Source: Methylobacterium brachythecii (GTDB lineage: Bacteria > Pseudomonadota > Alphaproteobacteria > Rhizobiales > Beijerinckiaceae). Taken from it: a stretch of 64,000 nt of DNA. The notes beneath the pieces are model-generated. The model searched no databases. It was not told the DNA's origin and saw only the letters and a program-made list of their open reading frames with translations. A program made the translations under genes and the position numbers. This document shows, piece by piece, positions 47,273-56,633 of the stretch. The DNA lies in contig NZ_JACIDN010000006.1 of assembly GCF_014196345.1 (NCBI RefSeq), forward strand, positions 1 through 64,000, written 5' to 3'. The stretch's first letter is position 1, and each line of letters opens with the position of its first letter.

Positions 47273-48799
47273 TCACGAGAGGCCGCGCAGCTCCGGAGGC
47301 TCGTTGCTGCCCGCCGCCTGTCCGGCCTTGAAGACGGGCGGTACGGGCGGCGTGCCGCTGTCGACGAGATAGGCGCTTCCGGCAACCGGATCGCCCTTCG
47401 GCTTGGCCGTCATCGTGGGGCCGTCCGCGCGAGCCGTGGATGAGGCGAGGTTCTTGACCCCCGTCGGTGCCGACTCCGGCTCGTGCTCCGCATCATCCGC
47501 CCCGGGTCCACCGAGCAGCTCCGGCGGCGTCTTCCAGACGAAGGCGTCGACCCGCCCGGAGATTGGCGAGACGGGAGCCCAGCGCTCCGAGACGATGCCG
47601 TCAGCGATCCAGGCCGGATCGCGCGGCGCGCGCGTGGCGCGGGCGAGCCATTCGCGGGCGCGGCCCGTCTCGGCACCGTGCTCGCCCTGCTCGATTCGCG
47701 CCATCTGCAGGCAGATGCGCACTGTCGGATGGTCGGCGACAAGTGGCGCCAGCACGTCCCGCGCCTTGGCGAAGTCCCGCGCCTCGGTGGCCGCCTGAGC
47801 CACCGCGAGGCGAGCCTCGGGATGCCAGCTGGACAGCCGCGCCAGCACTTCGGCGCGGTTCAAGCGATCCTGCGTCGAGTCGCCGGGGCGCAGCGTCAGG
47901 TAGACCTTCGCGAGATCGGGATGCGGCTCGGCCTTCCACGCCGTCTGCAGCACCTTCGCCGCCTTGCGCAGGTCGCCCTTGCGGGCGAGCAGCCGGCCGG
48001 CGATGCAGGCGGCAGGCACGAGATCCGGTACGAGATTGACCGCTTTCTGCGCCTCGGCGAGCGCCGCATCCGGCTCGCCGGCCTCATGGAGCTGAGCGGA
48101 GGCGGTGAGCAGCACGGCGCGCTGGCGGCGAGCGGCATTCTTGTCCATCAGCCCGAGCGACGCGCGGCGCTCGACCGTCTCCGTCGCGCCCGCCCAGTCC
48201 CCGTCGGCGCATTGCGCTTCGAGCACGGCATCGTTCGCCCAGGTCACGCTGGGCGCGAGACGGGCCGCCTCGGTGGCATAGGCGCGCGCTGCGGAATCGT
48301 CCTCGCGGCGGCGCGCCTCGACGTAGAGGCCGCGCAGCCCGAGCACTCGTGTCTCCGGATCGTCCGCCATGCTGCGGAACGCCTTCTCGGCCGCGTCGCG
48401 GTCGCCGGAAATCTGTGCCGCTTGCGCCTTGAGCAGCAGCGTCAGCGGCTGCGCGCCGAGCAAACGCTCGGCATCGCCGGCATGGCGCCGGGCCGCGAGC
48501 GGATCACCCGAGCCGACGGCGATCATGCCGCGCGAGAGCGCCGACATTCCCTTGGCGCGTCGGCGCTCGCGCGTCGAGCGGCTGAGGAAGCCCGGCAGGC
48601 CGATCACGCCGCGTACCACCGCGAGGATCAGCCCCACCACGAGCACGGCGACGAGAACGCCGACCAAGGCCACGGCGAGGCTGACGCCGATCTGGTAGCC
48701 GCTCCAGACGATGGTGACGGTGCCGGGATGGTCGGCGACCCAGACGGCGCCGAAGGCGGCAACGGCCAGGAGGGCGAGGAAGACGAGAGCGCGCCACAT
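47273..48799 (-). CDS. hemY: HemY-type membrane TPR protein
   Basis: A 508-residue protein with two N-terminal membrane segments (WRALVFLALLAVAAFGAVWVA and SLAVALVGVLVAVLVVGLILAVVRG). A helical tetratricopeptide-like region and a disordered tail follow. This is the HemY N-domain family, associated with heme biosynthesis genes but without proven catalysis. ATG at 48799 is chosen because upstream sequence in frame is arginine-rich and unlike the family. It follows the mitofilin-like gene on the minus strand, 165 bases away. Confidence 0.85.
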   Translation of the reverse strand: MWRALVFLALLAVAAFGAVWVADHPGTVTIVWSGYQIGVSLAVALVGVLVAVLVVGLILAVVRGVIGLPGFLSRSTRERRRAKGMSALSRGMIAVGSGDPLAARRHAGDAERLLGAQPLTLLLKAQAAQISGDRDAAEKAFRSMADDPETRVLGLRGLYVEARRREDDSAARAYATEAARLAPSVTWANDAVLEAQCADGDWAGATETVERRASLGLMDKNAARRQRAVLLTASAQLHEAGEPDAALAEAQKAVNLVPDLVPAACIAGRLLARKGDLRKAAKVLQTAWKAEPHPDLAKVYLTLRPGDSTQDRLNRAEVLARLSSWHPEARLAVAQAATEARDFAKARDVLAPLVADHPTVRICLQMARIEQGEHGAETGRAREWLARATRAPRDPAWIADGIVSERWAPVSPISGRVDAFVWKTPPELLGGPGADDAEHEPESAPTGVKNLASSTARADGPTMTAKPKGDPVAGSAYLVDSGTPPVPPVFKAGQAAGSNEPPELRGLS

Positions 48800-48964
48800 T
48801 CGGTCAAGAACTCCAGAACGTCGAATGGCCGGATCGCCAGCGATCGGCCGCGCTAAACTGTTGCGGTGTAACACGGTCCGGCGACGGCGCGTCATCCGCG
48901 CCGCCGATCCGCGCCAGGATCGTCCACCCCAGTTTCAGGGGGCTTTCGAGCTCTGAAGTCACCT

Positions 48965-51217
48965 TCAGCGGCCGGCCGCGGGCGCCGAGAGCGCCTTGAA
49001 GGCATCGGCCTGCAGCGCCTGAGCGGCAGCTCGGGCGTCGGCCGCGGATTTGAGCCGCGCGCCGAACTCCTTGGCCTGGGCGCGGTCAGCCTCCGACATC
49101 GCCGCGAAGGCCTTGGCCGCGGCATCGAGACGACCCCGGTCGAGCGCGTCCTGCACCTTGGCCTCGGGCTCGTCATCGGCCGCCGGCACCGCCGTCGTCG
49201 AGCCACCAGACGTGCCGACGCGCTTCACCTGCACCACCGACTCCGCCATGCCCAGCAGGCGGTCGCCGATGCTGCCGCTGGAAGCGCGCGCGGCCGAGCG
49301 CGCCGAGCGGCGTGCCGACGCGATCTTTTCTGCGATCGGCCGGAATTCGTCCGCGAGCGCCTGGGCGGTCGGAGCACCGGAATCGGCAAAGGCCGCAAGG
49401 GGCTGGAACTGCGCGCCGTCCCCTGGGTCGTTGCCGCGCAGGCTGGCCAACGCATCCGCGTAGGGAGCACCCGTTGCCAGCGCATCCGAGACCCGGTTGG
49501 CCGCGACGGCGCGCAGCGCCGACTGGACCGTCGCCGCCTTGGCGCTTCCGTCGACCGTCTTGTCGAGGACGGCGATGCGGTCGCCCTGCTCCTGAAGGCG
49601 GCGATCGACGGCCTTCGCAGCCTCCTCGGCCTGGGCCTTGCCAGCCTCGGCCGTCTGACGGCTCGCCTGGGTCACTTGCTGAACGGCTTCGATCGCCGAC
49701 GCGATCCGGCCATCGAGCGATTGCTGAAGCTGGTCGAGGCGCTGGCCGAGCGCCTTGTCGGCCGCCTCGTTGTTCTTGGCACGAGCCTCGACGTCGCCCT
49801 GCAAGGCCGCGAGCTTCGGCGCCAGATCCTCCTCGGGAACGCTGGCACCCTGCGCCTGGCTCTTGGTCTCGATCGCCTTCAGCCGCACATCGAGGTCGGC
49901 GAGGCGAACCGGATCGTCACCGCTGCGCGCGGCACCGGGCTTCGCCTCCGATCCCTGATCGCGGGCCGGCTCTTCCTGCAGGGCCGAGACGCGCTGGTCG
50001 AGGGCATCGAGCCGCGCGGCCAGATCAGCCGGAGCCGCCGGTGTCCCCTCGGCGGCAGGGGCAGAGGAGCCCGACGCCTTCTGCAGCGCCTGATCCGCCT
50101 TCTCGCCAGCGCTGGACGCGGCGGCCTGGGCTTTGGTGATCGCTTCGGCCAGCGGTTTCAGCGCCGTCTCGTTGGCGCTGACCCGCTTGTCGAGCGCCGT
50201 CACCGCGCTGCCGGAAGCGAGCGCTGCAATGCGCTTGTCCAGATCGTCGAGCCGAGCCTGGTCGCCCTTCGGAGCCAGTGCGCCCGTCTGTGCGAGCAGG
50301 AACAGCAGCAAGGCGCCGATCACGCCGCCGACGAGGCCGGCGATGGCCAGAGGGGCGAATCCAGGTCCCGCAGCGGCAGCAGCCGCTCCTGCGGGCGGTG
50401 GTGTACTGCCCGCATCCTTGGCCGCTGGCTTGGGACCCGCGGGATTGGCGCTGGGGTTCGCCTTCATGTCGATGATCGGGCCGTCGGTGAGCGCGTCGTC
50501 ACGGCCGACCCGCGAGGCACTCGTCTGTGGCTTGGCCGACGCACCGGAAGCGGATGGGTTCGGTCCCGAGCCTGCCTTGTCGGCTCCGACTCCGACGCCA
50601 GCCGTGCTGGTGCTGCCCTTGAGAGGTTCACTCGGCTTCGGCGCGCCGGACGCAGCGGACGGCGGCACGGGCGGGACCGCGCTGCTTCCAGTGGCGCCGG
50701 GCTTGGCCGGCTGTGCCGGCGTCGGTCCAGATGTCTTCGCGGCGCCGGCGGCGGATGACGCGCTCGATGCGGTTGCGTGAGGACCCGAGCTGCTGGCAGC
50801 CGACGAGGCGGTGCTGGCGCCGTCTTTCGAAGCTGCCTGCGATGCCGTCTCGGACGGCTTGGCGCCAGCGTTGCTGACGGTTGCGCCGGGCTTTACCGGC
50901 TCGGCCGCCTTCGAAGCCTCATTCGGCTTAGCGGTGGCGCTCGGCAGCGGCGTGCTGCTTCCGGTCGAACCGGGCTTGGCCGGTGCCGATCCCGGCTTTC
51001 CGGCGGTGTCGTCCGGTCGGTCGCTGGATTTGCCGCGCTCGTCTACCGGTGATGTCACGGGCGTGTCGTCCCTCTCGTTCGGCCTTGCATCGGCGGCGGC
51101 CGTTCGGGATGCCACCGTCGCGCAGGCCCGCCGTCTTCCGCCGGCTTCGTCTCGTTGTTCAGCTCGGGCGAGGGCCTCGCGCTCAGGTCGGTTCGGGGAG
51201 ACCGGCCAGAAGCGCAT
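48965..51217 (-). CDS. Mitofilin-like membrane protein (COG4223)
   Basis: A large Ala/Ser/Pro-rich protein of about 750 residues. A long disordered N-terminus is followed by one membrane segment (FAPLAIAGLVGGVIGALLLFLLAQTG), then coiled coils (LDDLDKRIAAL, LDALDQRVSALQEEPA) and a C-terminal helical region of mitofilin type. Such proteins sit between hemD and hemY in alphaproteobacteria and resemble mitochondrial Mic60. The start is uncertain: ATG 51217 overlaps hemD by 35 bases, while GTG 51115 avoids overlap but lacks a clear ribosome binding site. Confidence 0.8.
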   Translation of the reverse strand: MRFWPVSPNRPEREALARAEQRDEAGGRRRACATVASRTAAADARPNERDDTPVTSPVDERGKSSDRPDDTAGKPGSAPAKPGSTGSSTPLPSATAKPNEASKAAEPVKPGATVSNAGAKPSETASQAASKDGASTASSAASSSGPHATASSASSAAGAAKTSGPTPAQPAKPGATGSSAVPPVPPSAASGAPKPSEPLKGSTSTAGVGVGADKAGSGPNPSASGASAKPQTSASRVGRDDALTDGPIIDMKANPSANPAGPKPAAKDAGSTPPPAGAAAAAAGPGFAPLAIAGLVGGVIGALLLFLLAQTGALAPKGDQARLDDLDKRIAALASGSAVTALDKRVSANETALKPLAEAITKAQAAASSAGEKADQALQKASGSSAPAAEGTPAAPADLAARLDALDQRVSALQEEPARDQGSEAKPGAARSGDDPVRLADLDVRLKAIETKSQAQGASVPEEDLAPKLAALQGDVEARAKNNEAADKALGQRLDQLQQSLDGRIASAIEAVQQVTQASRQTAEAGKAQAEEAAKAVDRRLQEQGDRIAVLDKTVDGSAKAATVQSALRAVAANRVSDALATGAPYADALASLRGNDPGDGAQFQPLAAFADSGAPTAQALADEFRPIAEKIASARRSARSAARASSGSIGDRLLGMAESVVQVKRVGTSGGSTTAVPAADDEPEAKVQDALDRGRLDAAAKAFAAMSEADRAQAKEFGARLKSAADARAAAQALQADAFKALSAPAAGR

Positions 51218-51887
51218 CCTCGCTCGGCTGTGCCGCAACGAAATGGGCCGCGATCCCGGCCTCGACCAGGGGTAAGGCCACGTCTGCGGACAGGCTGTAG
51301 TGATCAACTATCCGAAATGGCGCGTCGAGTCCGGCAGAATGCGCGAGCCGAAGGGCCGTCTCCGAGCTGCGGCGGGAATAGTGCAAAGCCGCCGCGAGGC
51401 TTCCTTCGCGCAAGGCCTCCGCCACCGGCTCGGGAAGCGTGGCGACGGGTCGCGCCGCGTAGGCCTCCCAAGGCGTTACGTCGTAACCGACCGCGACGAG
51501 GCTCGCCATCGGCTCCGCCTTGCGATCCTCGCCAGCCACGTGAAGCAACCTCGAACCGACGGGCAGATGCGATTGGACGAGGCGCGCCAGGGCCACCGCA
51601 TCGCCGTCCGCGTCATGCACCCGGTCGAGACCGGCCGCGCGGGCAGCATCGGCCGTTCGGCCTCCGACAGCGAAAACCGGAACCGGCGCTTCGAGATCGC
51701 TCTCGGCGAGGACGGATACCCCTTGGGCGCTGGTGAGCAGCACGGCGTCGAAACGGCCGGCCGGCCTGAGCCGCCCTGTGGGCGCGACCGTAAGGATTGG
51801 CTCGACCAGAGGCTCATGCCCAAGCGCCCGAAGTCTCGCCGCCGTGCGCGAGGCGCCCGGCTCGGGACGGGCTACCCAGATCCGCAT
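51183..51887 (-). CDS. hemD: Uroporphyrinogen-III synthase
   Basis: HemD closes hydroxymethylbilane to uroporphyrinogen III, an early heme, siroheme and cobalamin step. The 234 residues start [19 protein letters not shown] and include [32 protein letters not shown] and [15 protein letters not shown], diagnostic of the poorly conserved family. GGAGGG lies just before the ATG. hemC, usually upstream, is absent between hemD and the divergent tsaD. Confidence 0.9.
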   Translation of the reverse strand: MRIWVARPEPGASRTAARLRALGHEPLVEPILTVAPTGRLRPAGRFDAVLLTSAQGVSVLAESDLEAPVPVFAVGGRTADAARAAGLDRVHDADGDAVALARLVQSHLPVGSRLLHVAGEDRKAEPMASLVAVGYDVTPWEAYAARPVATLPEPVAEALREGSLAAALHYSRRSSETALRLAHSAGLDAPFRIVDHYSLSADVALPLVEAGIAAHFVAAQPSEDALLAGLPEPT

Positions 51888-52055
51888 CGAGCCCTCCCTT
51901 CGATCGGCCGCGCTGTTCGGCTTGATGGATCTGCCGTAAACCCTCGGCCCATCCTTTTCCATGTATGCTCGGCTCATCCCGGCCGGACCGCCTGGCGACC
52001 TTACCCTTCCGGCGACCCGGCCCGCGACGGCCGACGCCTCCGTGAGCGAAACCCG

Positions 52056-53105
52056 ATGAAGATCCTCGGCATTGAGACCACCTGCGACGAGACCGCCGCC
52101 GCGGTGGTCGCCAAGCCCGACGGCGACGAGCCGGGCGGCCAGATCCTCTCCAACGAGGTCTTGAGCCAGATTGCCGAGCACGCGGCCTATGGCGGCGTTG
52201 TGCCGGAGATCGCGGCGCGCGCCCATGTCGAAGTGCTCGACCGCCTGATCGAGCGCGCGCTGGATAAGGCTGGCACGACGCTGGCCGAACTCGACGGAAT
52301 CGCCGTGGCCGCGGGTCCTGGCCTGATCGGCGGCGTGTTGGTGGGGCTCGTCACGGCCAAGGCGCTGGCGCTCGTCTCGCGCAAGCCACTGCTCGCGATC
52401 AATCATCTCGAGGCCCATGCGCTGACGCCGCGCCTCACCGACGGGGTCGCCTTTCCGTATCTCCTGCTGCTCGCCTCGGGCGGCCATACACAGCTCGTGG
52501 CGGTGCGCGGTGTCGGCGATTACGTCCGGCTCGGAGGCACCATCGACGACGCCATCGGTGAGGCCTTCGACAAAATCGCGAAGCTGCTCGGGCTCGGCTA
52601 TCCAGGCGGCCCAGAGGTCGAGCGGATGGCCGAGGCCGGCAATCCGGAACGCTTCGCCCTGCCGCGGCCCATGCTCGGCCGGCGCGAGGCTGATTTCTCC
52701 CTGTCGGGCCTCAAGACGGCCCTGCGCATCGAGGCCGAGAAGATCGCTCCGCTGGCGCGCGCCGACGTCGCCGATCTCTGCGCGAGCTTCCAGGCTGCCG
52801 TGGTCGACGTGGTTGCCGACCGGGTGCGCGTGGCGCTCCGCGGCTTCGACGCCGTCGCCGGCCAGCCGACGGCTCTCGTCGCATCCGGCGGTGTCGCGGC
52901 CAATGGTGCGATCCGTCGAGCGCTTGCGGCGCAGGCAGGCCAGGTCGGCCTCAGCTTCGTAGCGCCTCCGCTGCCACTCTGCGGCGATAACGGTGCGATG
53001 ATCGCCTGGGCAGGCCTCGAGCGCTTGCGCGCCGGTTTCGTCGACGATCTGACGGCCCCCGCCCGAGCTCGGTGGCCCTTCGCCGTGGCGGCGACGGCAG
53101 CTTAA
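52056..53105 (+). CDS. tsaD: tRNA threonylcarbamoyladenosine transferase TsaD
   Basis: TsaD transfers the threonylcarbamoyl group to A37 of ANN-decoding tRNAs, working with TsaB and TsaE. The 349 residues start [18 protein letters not shown]. They contain the metal-binding INHLEAHAL (H117, H121), the ATP-binding [12 protein letters not shown] and the C-terminal [17 protein letters not shown] aspartate. ATG at 52056 is the family start. It is divergent from hemD; gpsA lies downstream after the MscS-type gene. Confidence 0.95.
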   Translation: MKILGIETTCDETAAAVVAKPDGDEPGGQILSNEVLSQIAEHAAYGGVVPEIAARAHVEVLDRLIERALDKAGTTLAELDGIAVAAGPGLIGGVLVGLVTAKALALVSRKPLLAINHLEAHALTPRLTDGVAFPYLLLLASGGHTQLVAVRGVGDYVRLGGTIDDAIGEAFDKIAKLLGLGYPGGPEVERMAEAGNPERFALPRPMLGRREADFSLSGLKTALRIEAEKIAPLARADVADLCASFQAAVVDVVADRVRVALRGFDAVAGQPTALVASGGVAANGAIRRALAAQAGQVGLSFVAPPLPLCGDNGAMIAWAGLERLRAGFVDDLTAPARARWPFAVAATAA

Positions 53106-53316
53106 GGGGAATCGGCCTGCGTTAGCGGCTCTCGATCCGGGTATTGGGCAGGCCTCGAAGCGTGTCGAGATCGCCCGGCAAGCATCCATGCGGAGATCAA
53201 CAGATAAAGGGCCGCGACGGAGGGAAATGCGGCGAGAATGTGTTCTGATCGCCAATGGTTGACCTTGGAGCTTGGCCACCTAGCTCCCAGCCATCTTCCA
53301 TAGTCTGCGAAACGCA

Positions 53317-55554
53317 ATGCACCACGCCGTACGTCTGCTGCTCGTCCTGATCTCGCTTGCCTCCATCTCCATCCCAGCCACTGCCGGCGATCCGAGCTGG
53401 AGTGGCACCTGGAACACCCGCTGGCGCCAGGGCGGGGCGCGGGTGGCGCTGCAGCAGGAAGGCAGCCACGTCCACGGCACCTACCTGTCCTATGACGGCT
53501 CGATCGAAGGCGAGGTCCAGGGGCGGACGCTGAAAGGGCGCTGGATCCAGGGACAGCGCTCGGGCGGCATCGAGTTCGTGCTGTCGAATGACGGCCAGTC
53601 CTTCATGGGCCGCTTCGATACCGGAGAGTGGTGGACCGGCGGCCGGACCGCAGGAGACCCGGAGGCGGTCGGCATCGACCAGCGCGGCCCGCGCCAGGCC
53701 CTGCGCACCTTCGCGGATGCCGGCAACAGCGCCCGCTACGACGCGCCTGACCAGATGACCCGCGCCGTTTCCGTCATCGATTTCGGCGAGAATGCCGGCA
53801 CGATCACCCCGGAGCAGAAGCTCGGGCTGGCCCAGACGCTGTTCAACCTCGTCGACCAGACCACCTTCCGCCTGCATGGCGTCCCGGGCCGCAAGACCGA
53901 CAAGGATGCAGTCGACCTCAAGCTCGAACAGGCCGGCACCGGTGCGACGCTTCCGCTGCGCCTCGTGAAGAAGGGGGAGAAGTGGTTCATCGCCATGCCC
54001 GACGAGGCGGCGCTGGAGGCGGGTCGCAAGGCCCTGTTCGCCCGCTCGGGAGGCCGGCCGCCGAGCCCCGAGGCCTATAAGCTCCGCAAGAGCGCGCGCG
54101 ATGCCATGCGCAGCTTCACCCGCGCCTTTTCGGAATGGGAGACGGGCGGCCGCGCCCAGGCGCTTGCCACCCTCGACACCTCCGAGCTGAGCGAGGCCGT
54201 CCGCGACGACCAGGGCGTGCTGGCGCTCCAGTACCTCAACGGGATCGTGAACCGCATCGGCCTGATGGGGCCGCAGGAGGTCTCGGACGATCCCCAGAAT
54301 CGAGAGCCGCTGGTCGTGTTCAGCCATCCGGCCGGCCGCATCGTCATCGCGCCGAAGGGCACCGGCGATGCCATGAGCTGGAAATTCACAGCCGAGACCG
54401 TTCGCAGTGCGCGCGATCTGTACATCGCCGTCGAGGAGATGCCGATCACCGAGGCCAAGGGCCTTCCGGCACCGCCTTCGGTCTTCTTCAAGGTGCGCAA
54501 GTGGGTACGCGGTTTCGCACCGCCGATGCTGACGGAATTCGGGCCCTTGGAAGCCTGGCAGATCGCCGGCTGGGCCTCGATCATCCTGCTCGCGATCGGC
54601 CTCGGATGGCTGATCGCGCGGGCGATCATGATGTTCCTGGTGCGATCCGTCGGAGAGGCCGACCCACGGGCGGCCCGGCGCGCTTTCCGTTGGCCGCTCT
54701 GGGGCACCGTGGTCTTCGTCGTCTACAACGCCCTGGTGCCGGCCCTGGGCCTGCCCGATCTGGCGACCCGTATCTCGGTCGGCATCACCGGCGTGATGCT
54801 CGCCGTCTCGGTGATGTGGCTCGGCTGGCGGCTCGTAGATGCGGTGGTCGACCGCTACTTCACCAGTGGCGAAGGCGGTCGCATGAGCATGGACAACATC
54901 CTGGTCTCGCTCGGCTTCGGCGCGCTCAAGATCGGCCTCGTCGCGGCGGGGCTCACCTACATCGCCATCCAGCTGTCGCTTCCCTACGAGGGCGTCGTCG
55001 CGAGCCTCTCCATCGGCGGCCTCGCCGTGGCCTTCGCCTCTCGCGAGACCCTGTCGAACGTCTTCGGCGCCGGCATCCTCGCCATCGATCGGCCATTCCG
55101 GCGCGGCGACTGGATCGCCACGGGCGACACCAAGGGCACCGTCGAGCATGTCGGCATCCGCTCGACGCGGGTGCGCACGGCCGATGACAGCCTGATCATC
55201 GTGCCGAACGGCAAGCTCTCGGATGCGACGGTGAACAACCTCGGCACGCGCCGCTTCCACCTGAATTCGGCCAAGCTGCCGATCCCCTATGACACGACGG
55301 TGCCGCAGATCGAGGCGCTGGTCTCCGGAGTGAAGGACCTCGTGGCCGAGATTCCCGAATCGACGCCGGAGCGCACCTCGGTCGCGGTCTCCGCGCTGAG
55401 CCAGGACGGGATCGAGGTCACGCTGAAATACGGCCTCGACGTGCGCAACGGCGCGAACGAAACCGAGATCGTGAATCGCCTGATGATGAACATCCTGCGG
55501 CTCTGCGAGCGCTTGGGCATCCGGGGCGGCGGCGAGACACCTGTCGCGGCTTGA
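53317..55554 (+). CDS. MscS-family channel with long N-terminal periplasmic domain
   Basis: A 745-residue mechanosensitive-channel-like protein. A signal peptide (about residues 1-22, ending PATAGD) precedes a beta-rich domain with GTWNTRWRQGGARVALQQEGSHVHGTY and SGGIEFVLSNDGQSFMGRF, then a helical region. Four or five membrane helices follow (about 410-575). The MscS core IGGLAVAFASRETLSNVFGAGILAIDRPFRRGDWI starts at about residue 565. Classic MscS is 286 residues, so about 400 residues are extra. Gating signal unknown. Confidence 0.85.
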   Translation: MHHAVRLLLVLISLASISIPATAGDPSWSGTWNTRWRQGGARVALQQEGSHVHGTYLSYDGSIEGEVQGRTLKGRWIQGQRSGGIEFVLSNDGQSFMGRFDTGEWWTGGRTAGDPEAVGIDQRGPRQALRTFADAGNSARYDAPDQMTRAVSVIDFGENAGTITPEQKLGLAQTLFNLVDQTTFRLHGVPGRKTDKDAVDLKLEQAGTGATLPLRLVKKGEKWFIAMPDEAALEAGRKALFARSGGRPPSPEAYKLRKSARDAMRSFTRAFSEWETGGRAQALATLDTSELSEAVRDDQGVLALQYLNGIVNRIGLMGPQEVSDDPQNREPLVVFSHPAGRIVIAPKGTGDAMSWKFTAETVRSARDLYIAVEEMPITEAKGLPAPPSVFFKVRKWVRGFAPPMLTEFGPLEAWQIAGWASIILLAIGLGWLIARAIMMFLVRSVGEADPRAARRAFRWPLWGTVVFVVYNALVPALGLPDLATRISVGITGVMLAVSVMWLGWRLVDAVVDRYFTSGEGGRMSMDNILVSLGFGALKIGLVAAGLTYIAIQLSLPYEGVVASLSIGGLAVAFASRETLSNVFGAGILAIDRPFRRGDWIATGDTKGTVEHVGIRSTRVRTADDSLIIVPNGKLSDATVNNLGTRRFHLNSAKLPIPYDTTVPQIEALVSGVKDLVAEIPESTPERTSVAVSALSQDGIEVTLKYGLDVRNGANETEIVNRLMMNILRLCERLGIRGGGETPVAA

Positions 55555-55612
55555 TGCGCCGTTGACGACGCCGACGAGACGACAGAGGGTGCCGCCGAAG
55601 ACGGGAGGTTCC

Positions 55613-56617
55613 ATGAGCGTCGAGAGCGGACGAGCCAACCGCATCGCCGTCGTCGGCGGGGGCTCATGGGGAACGGCGCTGGCCAATGCTGCGGCCTGCG
55701 CCGGCCGGGAGGTCACGCTCTGGCTGCGCGACCCCGTCGGGGCCATCCATATCCAGAAGACGCGCGACAACACGCGCTACCTGCCCGGCATCCCGCTGCA
55801 CGACCAGGTCCAGGTCACGAGCGATGAGGGACGCGTGTCGGAGGCCGGCACCATCCTGCTCGTCACCCCGGCTCAGACGGTGCGCGAGGTGCTCGGCCAG
55901 CTGAGCCCCCATCTCCGCGATACCGCGTTGGTTCTCTGCGCCAAAGGAATCGAGCGGGGTACCGACTCCTTCATGAGCGACGTCGCCGCAGAAGCGATGC
56001 CGTCCTCGACGGTCGCCGTGCTATCGGGTCCGAGCTTCGCCACCGACGTCGCCCGCGGCCTGCCGACAGCCGTGACGCTCGCCTGCGCCAACGGCGCGGA
56101 GGCGGCGCGGTTGGCCGGCCTGATCTCCGGCCCGGCTTTCCGGCTCTATCACACTGACGACGTACGGGGTGTCGAGATCGGCGGTGCCGGCAAGAACGTG
56201 CTGGCCATCGCCTCGGGCATCGTTGCCGGACGCGGCCTCGGCGAGAGCGCGCGCGCGGCGCTGATCGCCCGCGCCTTCGCGGAGCTGATGCGGTTCTCGA
56301 AGGCCTATGGCGGCCGTGCGGAGACGCTGATGGGGCTCTCGGGTCTCGGCGACCTCGTGCTCACTGCCTCGTCGACGCAATCGCGCAACTTCGCCTTCGG
56401 CGATCGCCTCGGACGTGGTGCGACGCCGGAAAAGGCCGCGGGTGGAAAGCTCGCCGAAGGCGCCTTCACCGCGGCGGCGCTGATCGATCTGGCGCGGGCG
56501 CGCGACGTCGAGATGCCGATCGCGGAAGCGGTGGCCGACGTCGTTTCCGGCGTGTCCGACGTCGATGGGGTGGTGGCCCGGCTGCTGGCCAGGCCGCTCA
56601 AGGCGGAGCGGGACTGA
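55613..56617 (+). CDS. gpsA: Glycerol-3-phosphate dehydrogenase [NAD(P)+]
   Basis: GpsA reduces dihydroxyacetone phosphate to sn-glycerol-3-phosphate for phospholipid synthesis. The 334 residues start MSVESGRANRIAVVGGGSWGTALANAA (dinucleotide motif). They include VLSGPSFATDVARGLPTAV, EIGGAGKNVLAIASG with the catalytic lysine, and LMGLSGLGDLVLTASSTQSRN. ATG at 55613 follows GGGAGG and is preferred over an upstream TTG. The tsaD-gpsA proximity is common, here interrupted by the channel gene. Confidence 0.95.
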   Translation: MSVESGRANRIAVVGGGSWGTALANAAACAGREVTLWLRDPVGAIHIQKTRDNTRYLPGIPLHDQVQVTSDEGRVSEAGTILLVTPAQTVREVLGQLSPHLRDTALVLCAKGIERGTDSFMSDVAAEAMPSSTVAVLSGPSFATDVARGLPTAVTLACANGAEAARLAGLISGPAFRLYHTDDVRGVEIGGAGKNVLAIASGIVAGRGLGESARAALIARAFAELMRFSKAYGGRAETLMGLSGLGDLVLTASSTQSRNFAFGDRLGRGATPEKAAGGKLAEGAFTAAALIDLARARDVEMPIAEAVADVVSGVSDVDGVVARLLARPLKAERD

Positions 56618-56633
56618 TCGGCGGCGAGCTGGA

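Noticed and set aside
53102..53317. A 71-codon minus-strand frame with one hydrophobic stretch between tsaD and the channel gene
   Set aside because: It would start at a TTG overlapping the channel start, has no ribosome binding site and no recognised family; chance hydrophobicity cannot be excluded.
53197..55773. An 858-codon minus-strand frame opposite the MscS-type gene
   Set aside because: The plus strand has signal peptide, membrane helices and the MscS core; the minus frame is a shadow.
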